DNA from: CAIQPS01 sp963843455
Lineage (GTDB): Bacteria > Actinomycetota > Thermoleophilia > RBG-16-64-13
Direction: 5' to 3'
Assembly (NCBI GenBank): GCA_963843455.1
Contig: CAWJKE010000007.1
Location: forward strand, 496,001 to 560,000
DNA: 64,000 nt
A program made the position numbers and the translations under genes. Within the stretch, counting starts at the first letter, position 1; each line of letters starts with the position of its first letter. A model generated the notes under the pieces. The model searched no databases and was not told the origin of the DNA. It saw nothing but the letters and a program-made list of their open reading frames with translations. Shown here in pieces: positions 28,279-37,520 of the stretch.

Positions 28279-29010
28279 GTGGCCATGCCGGCCCGCGGGC
28301 GAGCACGGATCACCATATTCCGCGACGGCGTGGTCACGGCCCTCGTCGTCCGCAGAAGCCAAGCGGACCGAGTGAATGTCCACATCGACGGGCGATGCGC
28401 GTTCGGGCTGTCCTCGGTGGTCGCGGACCGTGCCGGGCTTCGCGTCGGCGACCCGCTGAGTGCCGAACTACAGCAGGAACTGGTCGAGCAAGATGCGCCC
28501 TATCGGGCGCGGGAACGCGCGGTCCGCTTTCTTGAGGCCCGTGACCACTCTCGGCGCGAGGTGGAGGTACGGCTCCGGCAGAAGGGCTTCGCTCCCGACG
28601 TCATAGGGGAGACGATCGCGTGGCTCGCCGGGCTCGGGTATCTGGACGACCGGCGCTTCGCGGCGGCGTATGCGGCTGAGAAGCAACGCACTGGGTGGGC
28701 GGCGCGCAGGATCCGGGCGGAGCTGGCGGGCAAGGGAGTCGAGCGCTCGGTCGTCGAGGACGTGCTGCAACTCCAGGAGGAGGTCGCGGCGGGCGGCGCG
28801 GCAGAGGCCGAGGGTGCGCTGGAACGGACGGTTCGACGGCGTTTCGCCTCACAGTTTGCCGCGGACCCGGAAGCGGCCGAGAGGCGTCTGGCGGGCTTTC
28901 TCGCGCGCAGGGGGTACGACTGGGATACCATCGGGCGGATGGCGCGAGCGTTGCGGGACGAAACGGCTAAGCTCGCTTCGTCGGAACCCGGTTCTCCGGG
29001 CGTTCCTTGA
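28279..29010 (+). CDS. recX: Regulatory protein RecX
   Basis: Inhibitor/modulator of RecA filaments, encoded directly after recA as usual. RecX helical repeats are visible: RAVRFLEARDHSRREVEVRL, GYLDDRRFAAAYAAEK and AARRIRAELAGKGVE. It carries an N-terminal extension of about 60 residues before the first repeat. GTG 28279 or ATG 28285 could be the start. A new promoter overlaps its stop codon. Confidence 0.9.
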   Translation: MAMPARGRARITIFRDGVVTALVVRRSQADRVNVHIDGRCAFGLSSVVADRAGLRVGDPLSAELQQELVEQDAPYRARERAVRFLEARDHSRREVEVRLRQKGFAPDVIGETIAWLAGLGYLDDRRFAAAYAAEKQRTGWAARRIRAELAGKGVERSVVEDVLQLQEEVAAGGAAEAEGALERTVRRRFASQFAADPEAAERRLAGFLARRGYDWDTIGRMARALRDETAKLASSEPGSPGVP

Positions 29011-29035
29011 CGTTTGACTCCCCCCAACGTAAACT
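29007..29035 (+). promoter_or_regulatory. Sigma-70 type promoter after recX
   Basis: TTGACG (29007-29012) and TAAACT (29030-29035) are separated by 17 bp. The -35 overlaps the recX stop codon. The predicted start is near 29042, giving either a long leader for rny or a separate small RNA ending at the terminator at 29249-29272. Confidence 0.55.
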
Positions 29036-29041
29036 CCGCAC

Positions 29042-29272
29042 TGTGTGATGATCGGTCGATGGCGGCAGTGCGCGACCTTGCCTATTTGGCTATAAATGGC
29101 TTTGTAAGTCGGCGTATCTGGCTCGGTAGTCAGAGTCGAAGACTTAGATAGCGGGGAAAATAACCGTGCGGGGACTGCCGGTAGGCGGTCGGCTCGTCGG
29201 TATGGGCTGCCCCTCTGTAGGGCGAGGTCAGGGTATAGAAGTTCATCGGCCGGACGTTAGTTCGGCTTTTTT
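29042..29272 (+). ncRNA. Candidate ~230-nt structured transcript (small RNA or rny leader)
   Basis: The 341-bp gap between recX and rny holds no protein gene but has a promoter at one end and a canonical intrinsic terminator at the other. The first part contains CGCACTG (29037-29043) pairing with CAGTGCG (29066-29072) around a 22-nt loop. I could not match it to 6S RNA, SRP RNA, tmRNA or any riboswitch I know. It may be an independent small RNA or an attenuated leader controlling RNase Y. Confidence 0.35.
29249..29272 (+). terminator. Intrinsic terminator upstream of rny
   Basis: GCCGGAC (29249-29255), loop GTTA, GTTCGGC (29260-29266; one G-U pair) and six T residues (29267-29272). It is the clearest U-tract terminator in the window and lies 80 bp before the rny start. 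Confidence 0.8.
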
Positions 29273-29351
29273 GATGCCCCGTACGGTCTTCGCACACCTT
29301 TGGCATTGGAAACCGCGATAGCGCGTGCGGAAGTGGAATGGTGATGTCGAG

Positions 29352-30893
29352 ATGATGACAGTCGTGTGGATCGTAGTAGTCCTTGTGGTGGCGATAATCG
29401 GCGTTATCGGCGGGTTCTTGGCTCGTAAATATGTGGGAGAAGCCAAGATCCATTCGGCCGAGCAGGCCGCGGAGAGCATCATCCAGGATGCTCAGCGTCA
29501 GGCCGAAGCGACCCAGCGAGAGACTCGCGTTGAGCTTAAGGATGAGATGCATCAGCTCCGCACTCAGGCCGAAGCGGAGGTCAAGGAGCGCCGCCAGGAA
29601 GTCATGCAATTGGAGAACCGTCTGCTGAGCCGGGAAGAGGGCCTGGACGAGATGCAGAAGGACATCGCGCGGCGGGAGCAGTCGGTGACCGATCGGGAGG
29701 CTCATTACCGCCGGGTCATCGAGGAGGCCGAGGCCGCTCGGGCGGAGCAGCAGCACCAGTTGGAGGAGATCTCGGGCATGACCAGAGCCCAGGCGGCAGA
29801 CATCATCCTCAAACGGACCGAAGACGAAGTCCGCCACGACATGGCCAAGATGGTCCGGGCTATCGAGGAAGAGGCGAAACACGAGGGGGACCGCAGGGCT
29901 CGGGACATCCTGTCCACGTGTATCCAGCGCACTGCAGCCAGCCATGTGGCCGATACCACCGTATCGGTCGTACAGCTTCCGTCAGACGATATGAAGGGCC
30001 GGATAATCGGGCGTGAGGGGCGGAACATCCGGACGCTCGAGAACCTCACCGGCATCGACTTCATCATCGACGACACCCCCGAGGCCGTCGTTCTCTCTGG
30101 TTTCGACACCGTCCGCCGCGAGATCGCCCGCCTCACGTTGACCAAGCTGGTCGCCGACGGGCGGATCCACCCTGCCAAGATCGAGGAGATGTACTCCAAA
30201 GCGCGGGACGAGGTCGAAAAGCAGATCCAGGACGCGGGCGAGCAGGCGGTTCTCGACGCCAACGTTCATGGGGTCGCCCCCGAGTTGCTCCGCCTTCTCG
30301 GCCGGCTCAAGTTCCGCACAAGCTATGGCCAGAACGTCCTTGTGCACTCTCTGGAAGTGGCTCACCTGGCCGGTCTGATGGCTGCGGAGCTTGGGGTCAA
30401 CGCCAAGTTGGCAAAGCGCGCCGGCCTGCTGCACGACCTGGGCAAAGCCGTGGACCACGAGGTGGAGGGCTCCCACGCGGCCATCGGGGCGAACCTAGCT
30501 CGGCGCTACGGAGAGTCTGAGGCCGTTGTGCACGTTATCGAATCGCACCATGCGGAAGTCGAGGCGTCTACCGTGGAAGCGGTCCTGGTGGCCGCCGGAG
30601 ATGCAGTAAGTGGCGCCCGTCCCGGTGCGCGCCGCGAGACCCTCGAGACCTACATCAAGCGCCTCGAGAACCTGGAGCGCATAGCTGAGAGCAAGCCGGG
30701 CGTGGAGAAGAGTTACGCCATCCAGGCCGGCCGCGAGATCAGGGTGCTGGTCAAGCCGGACGAGGTCGACGACCAGGCCGCCGGTCTGCTGTGCCGCGAG
30801 ATCGCCAAAGAGATCGAGCAGGAACTCGACTACCCGGGCACCATCCGGGTGACCGTCATCCGGGAGAGTCGGGCCGTCGACTACGCCAAGTAG
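29352..30893 (+). CDS. rny: Ribonuclease Y
   Basis: Membrane-anchored endoribonuclease starting mRNA decay. One N-terminal helix (VVWIVVVLVVAIIGVIGGFL), a long charged coiled coil (~30-185), a KH domain (GRIIGREGRNIRTLE) and an HD domain (LLHDLGKAVDHEVEGSHAAI) appear in the standard order. ATG 29352 gives 513 residues, the usual length; GTG 29325 would add nine residues. The gene lies downstream of a terminator, so either read-through or a further promoter in 29273-29351 drives it. Confidence 0.95.
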   Translation: MMTVVWIVVVLVVAIIGVIGGFLARKYVGEAKIHSAEQAAESIIQDAQRQAEATQRETRVELKDEMHQLRTQAEAEVKERRQEVMQLENRLLSREEGLDEMQKDIARREQSVTDREAHYRRVIEEAEAARAEQQHQLEEISGMTRAQAADIILKRTEDEVRHDMAKMVRAIEEEAKHEGDRRARDILSTCIQRTAASHVADTTVSVVQLPSDDMKGRIIGREGRNIRTLENLTGIDFIIDDTPEAVVLSGFDTVRREIARLTLTKLVADGRIHPAKIEEMYSKARDEVEKQIQDAGEQAVLDANVHGVAPELLRLLGRLKFRTSYGQNVLVHSLEVAHLAGLMAAELGVNAKLAKRAGLLHDLGKAVDHEVEGSHAAIGANLARRYGESEAVVHVIESHHAEVEASTVEAVLVAAGDAVSGARPGARRETLETYIKRLENLERIAESKPGVEKSYAIQAGREIRVLVKPDEVDDQAAGLLCREIAKEIEQELDYPGTIRVTVIRESRAVDYAK

Positions 30894-30913
30894 CGGCTCG
30901 GCTGCGGGGTAGA

Positions 30914-32236
30914 GTGCGGCCTCAGACCTACTACCTGCGCTCGTTCGGCTGCCAGATGAACGAGCACGATTCGGAGCGCATCGCCGGACTGTTGCAGGAG
31001 ATGGGCCTCGTGGCGACGCCGTCGCCCGAGGAGGCCGACCTCCTCGTCTACAACACCTGCTCCATACGCGAAAAGGCCGATACGCGGCTCGCGGGGCACC
31101 TGGGGACGGCAGCGCGGCTCAAGAAGGCGCGGCCGTCGCGTGTGGTGGTGGTGGCGGGGTGTCTGGCGCAAAGCCGGCGTGAGGGATTCTTTCGAGACTT
31201 TCCGTTCGTCGACGTCCTAGTGGGCCCGCAGAGCCTTCACGAGCTTCCTGAGCTCCTCGAGCGGCGGCTGGCGGGTGGCGAGGCGGTGGGCGCGTTCGCC
31301 GGCGCCACTACCCGTTGGAGCGCGGATCTTCCCCGTGCCAGGGTGAACGGCCCCTCGGCCTGGGTCCAGATCGTGGCGGGCTGCAGCAACTACTGCACAT
31401 ACTGCATCGTGCCCTCGGTACGAGGGCCGGAAGCTTCGCGGCCGGCCGCCGAGATTCTCGCCGAGGTTCGGAGTCTTGCCGCTTCGGGCGTGCGCGAGAT
31501 CACCTTCTTGGGCCAGAACGTCAACGCCTACGGCAAGGAGGCCGGCTTCGGGGGGCAGGAGACCTTCGCCAAGTTGCTGCAGACGGCGTGCGGCGTCCCC
31601 GGTATCGAGCGTATCCGCTTCATGACGTCCCACCCCAAGGACATGTCCGACGCATTGATAGAGGTCATCGCCGCGAGCAATCAGGTCTGCGAGCACGTCC
31701 ACCTTCCGGTGCAGTCGGGCAGCGACCGCGTGCTGGCAGCGATGAATCGCCGCTACGACCGCTGTAGCTATCTCGATCTGGTCACGCGGCTGCGGCGGGC
31801 GGTACCCGACCTGGCTCTCACCACCGATCTTATCGTCGGCTTCCCCGGCGAGACCGAGGAGGACTTCCTGCTGACCCTTTCGCTGGTGGAGGAGTGCCTC
31901 TTCGACGGGGCCTTCACGTTCATCTACTCGCCGCGCCGCGACACCGCGGCCGCGGCACTCCCCGGGCGCCTGCCGGCGGAGGTCGCCGAGGACCGGATGA
32001 CCCGGTTGGTCGAGGTGGTTCAGCGAGTGGGCCGGCAGCGCAACCAGGCGATGGTCGGGCAGACGGTGGAAGTGATGGTCGAGCGGGCCAGTCGGCACGC
32101 GGCAGGTGAGGTGATGGGTCGGACGCGCGGACACAAGCCCGTGAACTTCCCGTCGAGCGCCGGGCCGGGCGACCTAGTGCGCGTACTCCTGCTCGAAGCG
32201 ACCTCAACGAGTTTTCGCGGGAGGCAAGTAGGGTGA
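30914..32236 (+). CDS. miaB: tRNA-2-methylthio-N6-dimethylallyladenosine synthase
   Basis: Radical-SAM methylthiotransferase acting on i6A37 made by MiaA, the next gene. The MTTase opening YLRSFGCQMNEHDSERI, the cluster motif CSNYCTYCIVPSVRGPE and a C-terminal TRAM domain are clear. The frame stays open upstream inside rny; GTG 30914 with GGGGTAGAG just before it gives the normal N-terminus and 440 residues. Overlaps miaA by 4 bp. Confidence 0.94.
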   Translation: MRPQTYYLRSFGCQMNEHDSERIAGLLQEMGLVATPSPEEADLLVYNTCSIREKADTRLAGHLGTAARLKKARPSRVVVVAGCLAQSRREGFFRDFPFVDVLVGPQSLHELPELLERRLAGGEAVGAFAGATTRWSADLPRARVNGPSAWVQIVAGCSNYCTYCIVPSVRGPEASRPAAEILAEVRSLAASGVREITFLGQNVNAYGKEAGFGGQETFAKLLQTACGVPGIERIRFMTSHPKDMSDALIEVIAASNQVCEHVHLPVQSGSDRVLAAMNRRYDRCSYLDLVTRLRRAVPDLALTTDLIVGFPGETEEDFLLTLSLVEECLFDGAFTFIYSPRRDTAAAALPGRLPAEVAEDRMTRLVEVVQRVGRQRNQAMVGQTVEVMVERASRHAAGEVMGRTRGHKPVNFPSSAGPGDLVRVLLLEATSTSFRGRQVG

Positions 32237-33232
32237 TCGGGGGCGGCGCCGCAGGTGGGAGCGCGGGAGTCGTCATCGGTCTTCTGGGCCCCACAGCGGT
32301 AGGCAAGACCGCGGTGGCCGCCGCCCTGGCCCGGTCGCTGGGAGTCCGAGTGATCTCATGTGATTCCATGCAGGTCTATCGGGGCTTCCCGGTGCTGACG
32401 AATCAGCCCTCAGCCGAAGAGCGCCGCGAGGTGGAGCACCTGTTGATCGGCTTCGTCGATCCCCGTCCGGAGCTTCTCCGCTGCCGAGTATGCCGACTGC
32501 GCGCGACCCCTGATCGCAGCCGACGTGGAGAGGAAGGGAGTGGCCGTCATCGCGGGCGGCACCGGGTTGTATCTCCGGGCGGCGGTGGCCCCGTTGGCGG
32601 TGGCGCCGGGCGATCCCGAGGTTCGTGCCCACCTGGAGGCGCGGGCTGCGGCGGAAGGCGCCGAGGTGCTACACACCGAGCTGGCCGGGCTGGATCCGAA
32701 GGCCGCCGCGGCGGTTGATCCCAGGAATGTGCGCCGGGTGATCAGGGCGATGGAGGCGGTCCTGGTAGGGGGGAAGGGATGGTCCGGTCGCGACGACCTG
32801 TGGAACCCTCGCTACGACCGTCCGACGTTGGTGGTGGGGCTCACGCTGGAGCGCGGCGAATTGTACGCTCGCATCGGGTCGCGGGCCGCCGGGATGGTCC
32901 GAGAGGGGGCCTTGGATGAGGTCCGGCGGTTCCGGGCGGAACACGGGCGGGAGGGGACGGCCCCAGGTGCACCGGGGATCAGAAGCGCCATCGGCTATTC
33001 CGAGGTCTGCCGATGTCTCGACGGGACGTTCACTGAGGAGGAGGCGGCCGATCAGATCGCGGGGGCGACGCGCCGCTACGTCCGGCGGCAACTCACCTGG
33101 CTGCGGAAGCTGGAGGACGCTGTTATCATTGACGTCCAAGACCGGGCCCCGGAAGAGATCGCCCGCGAGATCCTGGACCTAGCGCTGGCGAAGCGGACCG
33201 CCGAGGAGTCTCGTCATCATGAAACTGACTAA
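32233..33232 (+). CDS. miaA: tRNA dimethylallyltransferase MiaA, reading frame broken by +1 shift
   Basis: Adds dimethylallyl to A37 of tRNA. The first frame (from GTG 32233) has the P-loop GPTAVGKTAVAAAL, ISCDSMQVYRGF and LLIGFVDPRPE; it then goes out of frame. The second frame resumes at 32474 with FSAAEYADCARPLIAADVE, then GGTGLYLRA, the R-V-I-R-A block and SAIGYSEV, to the stop at 33232. One extra C near 32473 (GAG-C-TTC) explains everything. All conserved motifs survive, so a sequence error or very recent mutation is likelier than old decay. Overlaps dapF by 14 bp. Confidence 0.88.
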
Positions 33233-34115
33233 GTGGCACGGGCTGGGCAACGACTACCTCGTGGTGGAGGAAGCGCACCTCCCGGCCCCGCTCTCCACCG
33301 ACTCGATCGTTCCTCTCTGTGACCGCCACCTTGGGGTCGGCGCCGATGGCATCCTGCTGCACTGCGCACCCACCGGGGCGATTCCCGGCGCCGTGGCCCG
33401 CATGCGCATATTCAACCCTGACGGCAGTGAGTCGGAGATGTGCGGTAACGGCATCCGCATCTTCGCGCGCTACCTGGCGGCGACCGGTGCGGTGAGGGAG
33501 CGCGAATTCGCTTTAGAGACACTTGCCGGTCCGATAACTCCCCGGCTGCTGGAGGACGGAACAGTCCGGGTGGATATGGGACGGGCCCGCTTTGTGAGCG
33601 AGAGCATCGACACCAGCTTGGTTGCGCCTACCACGTCCGATGGCGTCATCGATGCCGTTCTCGAGGCCTTAGGTTGCACCTACCGGTTCACCTTCGTCGA
33701 CGTGGGGAATCCCCACTGCGTCATCCGGGTGGACGATCCGGCGGACATCGACCTGCCTACCGTCGGCGCCGCCATCGAGAAGCATTTCTTCTTCCCCAAC
33801 AGAGTGAACGTGGAGTTCATCCATCCCGAGGCCGACGGCTCAGTGCGCATGCGGGTATGGGAACGCGGGGTGGGGGAGACCCAGGCGTGCGGGACCGGAG
33901 CCACCGCCGTGGGCGCGGCTGCCGTGCGGATGGGATTTGCCTCGAGCCCGGTGACGGTGCATCTGCTCGGCGGCGACCTGGTGATCGAGGTGGAGGCGGA
34001 GGACGGCGGCCCACGTGTGTTCATGACCGGCCCGGCGGAAGAGATCTGCACCTGCGAACTCAGCGAAGACTTGCTGCGCCGGCTGGGCTGGCCGGCGCCG
34101 TCCAACGATCGATAA
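33219..34115 (+). CDS. dapF: Diaminopimelate epimerase
   Basis: Cofactor-independent racemase converting LL-DAP to meso-DAP. Both catalytic-Cys motifs are present: ESEMCGNGIRIFARYL and QACGTGATAVGAAAVR; the opening KWHGLGNDYLVV is canonical. 298 residues. It follows miaA, as in many Gram-positive genomes, and precedes dapL, so the two last DAP-specific steps are adjacent. Confidence 0.96.
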   Translation: MKLTKWHGLGNDYLVVEEAHLPAPLSTDSIVPLCDRHLGVGADGILLHCAPTGAIPGAVARMRIFNPDGSESEMCGNGIRIFARYLAATGAVREREFALETLAGPITPRLLEDGTVRVDMGRARFVSESIDTSLVAPTTSDGVIDAVLEALGCTYRFTFVDVGNPHCVIRVDDPADIDLPTVGAAIEKHFFFPNRVNVEFIHPEADGSVRMRVWERGVGETQACGTGATAVGAAAVRMGFASSPVTVHLLGGDLVIEVEAEDGGPRVFMTGPAEEICTCELSEDLLRRLGWPAPSNDR

Positions 34116-34129
34116 CGAGGAGGCCCCAG

Positions 34130-35293
34130 GTGCGATTCTCCCGGCGGATGGACAACCTGGCTCCCTATCTCTTCGCCGAGATGGAGCGGAAGATCTCGGA
34201 GAAGCGCAAGAGCGGTGTGGACGTTATCAGTCTGGGCATCGGTGACCCCGATCTGCCCACTCCGGCCTACATCGTCGAGGAGATGCGGCGCCAGGTTGCC
34301 GACCCCACCAACGATCGCTACCCGAGCAACTGGGGCCATCCGGAGTACGCCCAGGCAGCAGCCTCCTTCTACAGGCGCCGTTTCGACGTCGACATAGACC
34401 CCGCGCAGGAGTTCATGGCCCTTCTGGGCGCCAAAGAGGGACTTGCCCACATCTGCCTTGCGATGCTCGACCCGGGTGACCTCGCGCTGGTTCCCGACCC
34501 GGGTTACCCCGTCTATGCAGGGGGTTCCATCTTGGCCGGTGCCGAGGTCCGCTACCTAAGGCTGCTTCCCGAGAAGGGCTTCCTGCCCGATCTGGACGAC
34601 ATCAGCGAAGACGACGCCCGGCGGGCCAAGGTGCTCTTTATCGGCTATCCCAACAATCCCACCTCCGCCGTTATCGAGGACGACTTCTTCGAGCGTGTCG
34701 TGGCCTTCGCCAAGCGCTACGACATCGCGGTAGTCCATGACAACGCCTACTCGGAACTCACCTATGACGGCTACGTGGCGCCGAGCTTCCTGGCTGTTCC
34801 GGGTGCCAAGGACATCGGGGTGGAATTCTTCAGCTTTTCCAAGCCGTTCAACATGACCGGTTGGCGCACGGGCTTCGCCGCCGGCAACCACGACATCCTG
34901 GAGCACCTCTGGCGCCTCAAGACCAACATGGACTCCGGCATGTTCGACGCGCTTCAGCGGACCTCGGCCTTCATCCTCAACGGCCCCTGGGATTTCGTCC
35001 ACGAGATGTGCGAGGTCTACCGGCGGCGCCGGGATCTGTTGGCCGAGGCTCTGACTTCGGTCGGCATGCGGGTGCCGACCATCAAGGGGACCATCTACAT
35101 GTGGATCCCCGTCCCGGCCGGCTACACCTCGGCAGGGTTCAGCGAGCACGTGCTGGAGCAGGCGGGGGTCGTGATCACACCCGGCTCGGGCTATGGCCCC
35201 GCTGGAGAGGGCTTCGTGCGGTTGTCGCTCACCACTCCGGACGACCGGATCGCCGAGGCGGTGGAGCGCATCGAACGGTCGCTGCGGCTGTGA
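34130..35293 (+). CDS. dapL: LL-diaminopimelate aminotransferase
   Basis: PLP-dependent class I/II aminotransferase turning tetrahydrodipicolinate directly into LL-DAP, bypassing the acyl-blocked steps. The protein begins FSRRMDNLAPYLFAEMERKI and has ISLGIGDPDLPTP, FIGYPNNPTSAVIEDDF and the PLP-Lys motif SFSKPFNMTGWRTGFA. GTG 34130 is fixed by CGAGGAGG 6 nt upstream; 387 residues. Substrate choice rests on similarity to DapL and on adjacency to dapF; related aspartate/alanine aminotransferases share the fold. Confidence 0.88.
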   Translation: MRFSRRMDNLAPYLFAEMERKISEKRKSGVDVISLGIGDPDLPTPAYIVEEMRRQVADPTNDRYPSNWGHPEYAQAAASFYRRRFDVDIDPAQEFMALLGAKEGLAHICLAMLDPGDLALVPDPGYPVYAGGSILAGAEVRYLRLLPEKGFLPDLDDISEDDARRAKVLFIGYPNNPTSAVIEDDFFERVVAFAKRYDIAVVHDNAYSELTYDGYVAPSFLAVPGAKDIGVEFFSFSKPFNMTGWRTGFAAGNHDILEHLWRLKTNMDSGMFDALQRTSAFILNGPWDFVHEMCEVYRRRRDLLAEALTSVGMRVPTIKGTIYMWIPVPAGYTSAGFSEHVLEQAGVVITPGSGYGPAGEGFVRLSLTTPDDRIAEAVERIERSLRL

Positions 35294-35309
35294 AGGCCTG
35301 GTCCTAAGC

Positions 35310-35738
35310 GTGGAACTCTTGGTGCGGCTCCTCCATCCCGCGGCGCAACTGCCCCGCCGGGCTCATCCTGGCGACGCCGGAGCTGATCTCTTCTCAGTGG
35401 AGGAAGTGGTGATCCTGCCGGGAGAGAGGAAGGACGTCGGCACCGGAATAGCCCTGGCCATCCCAGGCGGATACGCAGGCTTCGTTCAGCCCCGGTCGGG
35501 TCTGGCGTTCAAGCACGGCATCATGGTGGTCAACTCGCCCGGACTGATCGACGCCGGATACCGAGGTGAGGTACGGGTGTCGCTCTACAACTCCGGCCGC
35601 GAGCCTTTCACGGTCGCAGTAGGGGAGCGGATCGCTCAGTTCGTCGTGCAGAAGGTGGAGGAACCGAAGTTCCTCGCGGCCGCCGAGCTACCCGACACCA
35701 GCAGGGGCCAGGGAGGCTTCGGCAGCAGCGGGCGGTGA
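35310..35738 (+). CDS. dut: dUTP diphosphatase
   Basis: Hydrolyses dUTP to dUMP, keeping uracil out of DNA. The five trimeric-dUTPase motifs are visible: DAGADLFS, PRSGLAF, GLIDAGYRGEV, GERIAQFVV and the C-terminal RGQGGFGSSGR. GTG 35310 gives 142 residues, the usual length; the open frame upstream lies inside dapL and is not used. It ends the housekeeping block. Confidence 0.94.
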   Translation: MELLVRLLHPAAQLPRRAHPGDAGADLFSVEEVVILPGERKDVGTGIALAIPGGYAGFVQPRSGLAFKHGIMVVNSPGLIDAGYRGEVRVSLYNSGREPFTVAVGERIAQFVVQKVEEPKFLAAAELPDTSRGQGGFGSSGR

Positions 35739-35840
35739 TGAGTCTACCGACCGCACGTTCAGCTTGAGGGCAGCGCTCTCGTAGGACTCCGGCCGGGATT
35801 CTCGAAGGAATACCGTGCGTGCCCTCGAAGAACTCTGGCT

Positions 35841-37520
35841 ATGACTCACGACCCGCCGACGTCTGACCAGTATTCCGCGGCGAAAGCCATCTGCAATTCC
35901 ATGCACCGGGCCTACCGGGACCTGCGGCTCTATCCTCCTGGTCACCCCTCGGCACGCGAGAGTGTCGACGGCCTTGCCGAGCCTGTCGGCCAGTATGTCG
36001 ACCAGTGGGGCACGCTCACTCTCGAAGTACAGGAGAACGCGCTGGCCTTAGAGGGTGAGGCGGTGTACCTGCACGAGACCAGCCGGGACAACATGGCCTT
36101 CTTGCTGTTCCGCGACGGGGTGCGGTCCCTGTCCCTGCATCCCGGATGCGAGGTCGAAGAGCTCGAGGCCTTGGTGGATTGTCTGGCCCACGCGGATGAT
36201 CTGGCCGAGATGGAGCACGATATCGTCACAGCGCTGTGGGAGCGGGACCTACGTCACATCGAATACCGGGTGGTGGACCCCTTCCTGGGCGGCGCGATGC
36301 TGCGGCAGGGCATGATGGACGCTCTGCAGCAGACGGTAGCTCATAGGCTGGAAATGGTCCAGGCTCCGGGCCTGTCCCCGGGGGATCTCTCGAAGGTGGC
36401 GATATACCAGGTGACGCCGAGGCTCATCGACAATGCGAGCCTGCGACTGACGTCCCAAGAGGCCGAAAGGATCGAACGGGAGATGGCGGGCCTGTCCTCG
36501 GTGACCCAGGACTTTGCCGAAGTCCTCCTCGACATTGCGGGGAGCGGCGCCATCACGGCGGCGAACGACGTTGTCATCAGGTCGCTGACGGCTGTGGTGG
36601 CGGCGTTTCTCGACGCGGGGGACATGCAGGGCGCGTCTCTCCTGATCGAGCGGCTGGGGGATCTCGAAACGCAACTCTGGGTTCCTGCCGGTTCCACCGG
36701 CCGGGTGGCAAGCGGCGCCATCACGGCCGAGCACGTTCGGCGTCTTCTCGAGCCGGCCGGCCCGGTCTCTGAGGACCAGGCCAAGGAAGCGCTGTCCTTC
36801 CTCATGCCTCTGAAGCGGTGGATCTCTCAGCCGCTTCTTGAGGTCCTGGTCCAAACCGAGGATCGCGTCGTCCGCAAAGCGATTCTCGAGATGCTCGGAG
36901 TCGAGGACGCGGTGCGCTGGCAAGGTCTCGAGCCCCTTCTTGAGGATCCGCGCTGGTATGTCGTGCGGAACGCGGTGCAACTGGCGGCCAGCGCCGGCCA
37001 CGAAGAACTGGCCGACCAGGCCTTGCGCTTGCTCGGCCACCAGGATGTGCGGGTGAGAAGGGAAGTGGTACGGGCTCTCGAGCGGCTGACCAGCCGCGGG
37101 GCTCTTGTCGGTCTTCTCAAGGCTTTGGCGGATCCCGATGCGTCCGTGCGCACGCTGGGTGCCGGCGCCGTCGGGCGTAAGGGAGGGCCCGAACACGAGG
37201 CGCTGATCCTCGGGCGCATCGAGGATCGGGGCTTTCCCTCCGTAACGGCCGAGGAGATGGAGGCCTTCTTTGGGGCCTATGCGGACCTGGCCCGAGATAG
37301 GGCGGTGCCGCTGTTGGATCGGTCCTGGAGAAAGAAAGCCCTTTCCGCCCGGCCGAAGGCCTTCCGCGTCGCGGCGGTTCTGGCGCTGGGCCGGGTGCGG
37401 ACACCCGCCGCACGCGCCGCCCTGCAGGAGGCGGCCAAGTCCAGGGATCCTGAGATCAGGCGGGCGGCGGCGGATGCCGCGAAAGAAGGATCGTCACCCG
37501 CGTGGGGGAGCCAGTCGTGA
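35841..37520 (+). CDS. HEAT-repeat protein with N-terminal module shared with the HD-GYP neighbour
   Basis: A 559-residue cytoplasmic-looking protein of unknown function; no signal peptide or membrane helix seen. Residues ~1-150 form a module with RAYRDLRLYPPGHPSARESV, LTLEVQENALALEGEAVYL and FLLFRDGVRSLSLHPG. The C-terminal part (~310-555) has HEAT-like repeats such as DPRWYVVRNAVQLAASAGHE and DVRVRREVVRALERL, suited to protein binding. Its stop overlaps the HD-GYP gene as GTGA, so the two are co-translated. A scaffold or signalling partner for the HD-GYP protein is my inference. Confidence 0.75.
   Translation: MTHDPPTSDQYSAAKAICNSMHRAYRDLRLYPPGHPSARESVDGLAEPVGQYVDQWGTLTLEVQENALALEGEAVYLHETSRDNMAFLLFRDGVRSLSLHPGCEVEELEALVDCLAHADDLAEMEHDIVTALWERDLRHIEYRVVDPFLGGAMLRQGMMDALQQTVAHRLEMVQAPGLSPGDLSKVAIYQVTPRLIDNASLRLTSQEAERIEREMAGLSSVTQDFAEVLLDIAGSGAITAANDVVIRSLTAVVAAFLDAGDMQGASLLIERLGDLETQLWVPAGSTGRVASGAITAEHVRRLLEPAGPVSEDQAKEALSFLMPLKRWISQPLLEVLVQTEDRVVRKAILEMLGVEDAVRWQGLEPLLEDPRWYVVRNAVQLAASAGHEELADQALRLLGHQDVRVRREVVRALERLTSRGALVGLLKALADPDASVRTLGAGAVGRKGGPEHEALILGRIEDRGFPSVTAEEMEAFFGAYADLARDRAVPLLDRSWRKKALSARPKAFRVAAVLALGRVRTPAARAALQEAAKSRDPEIRRAAADAAKEGSSPAWGSQS

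Noticed and set aside
29334..29351. Upstream GTG start for RNase Y
   Set aside because: The N-terminal extension would be short, charged and unlike the family; ATG 29352 gives the usual membrane start.
33674..34129. Extended N-terminus of the dapL frame
   Set aside because: Lies inside dapF in another frame; the Shine-Dalgarno at 34116-34123 marks GTG 34130.
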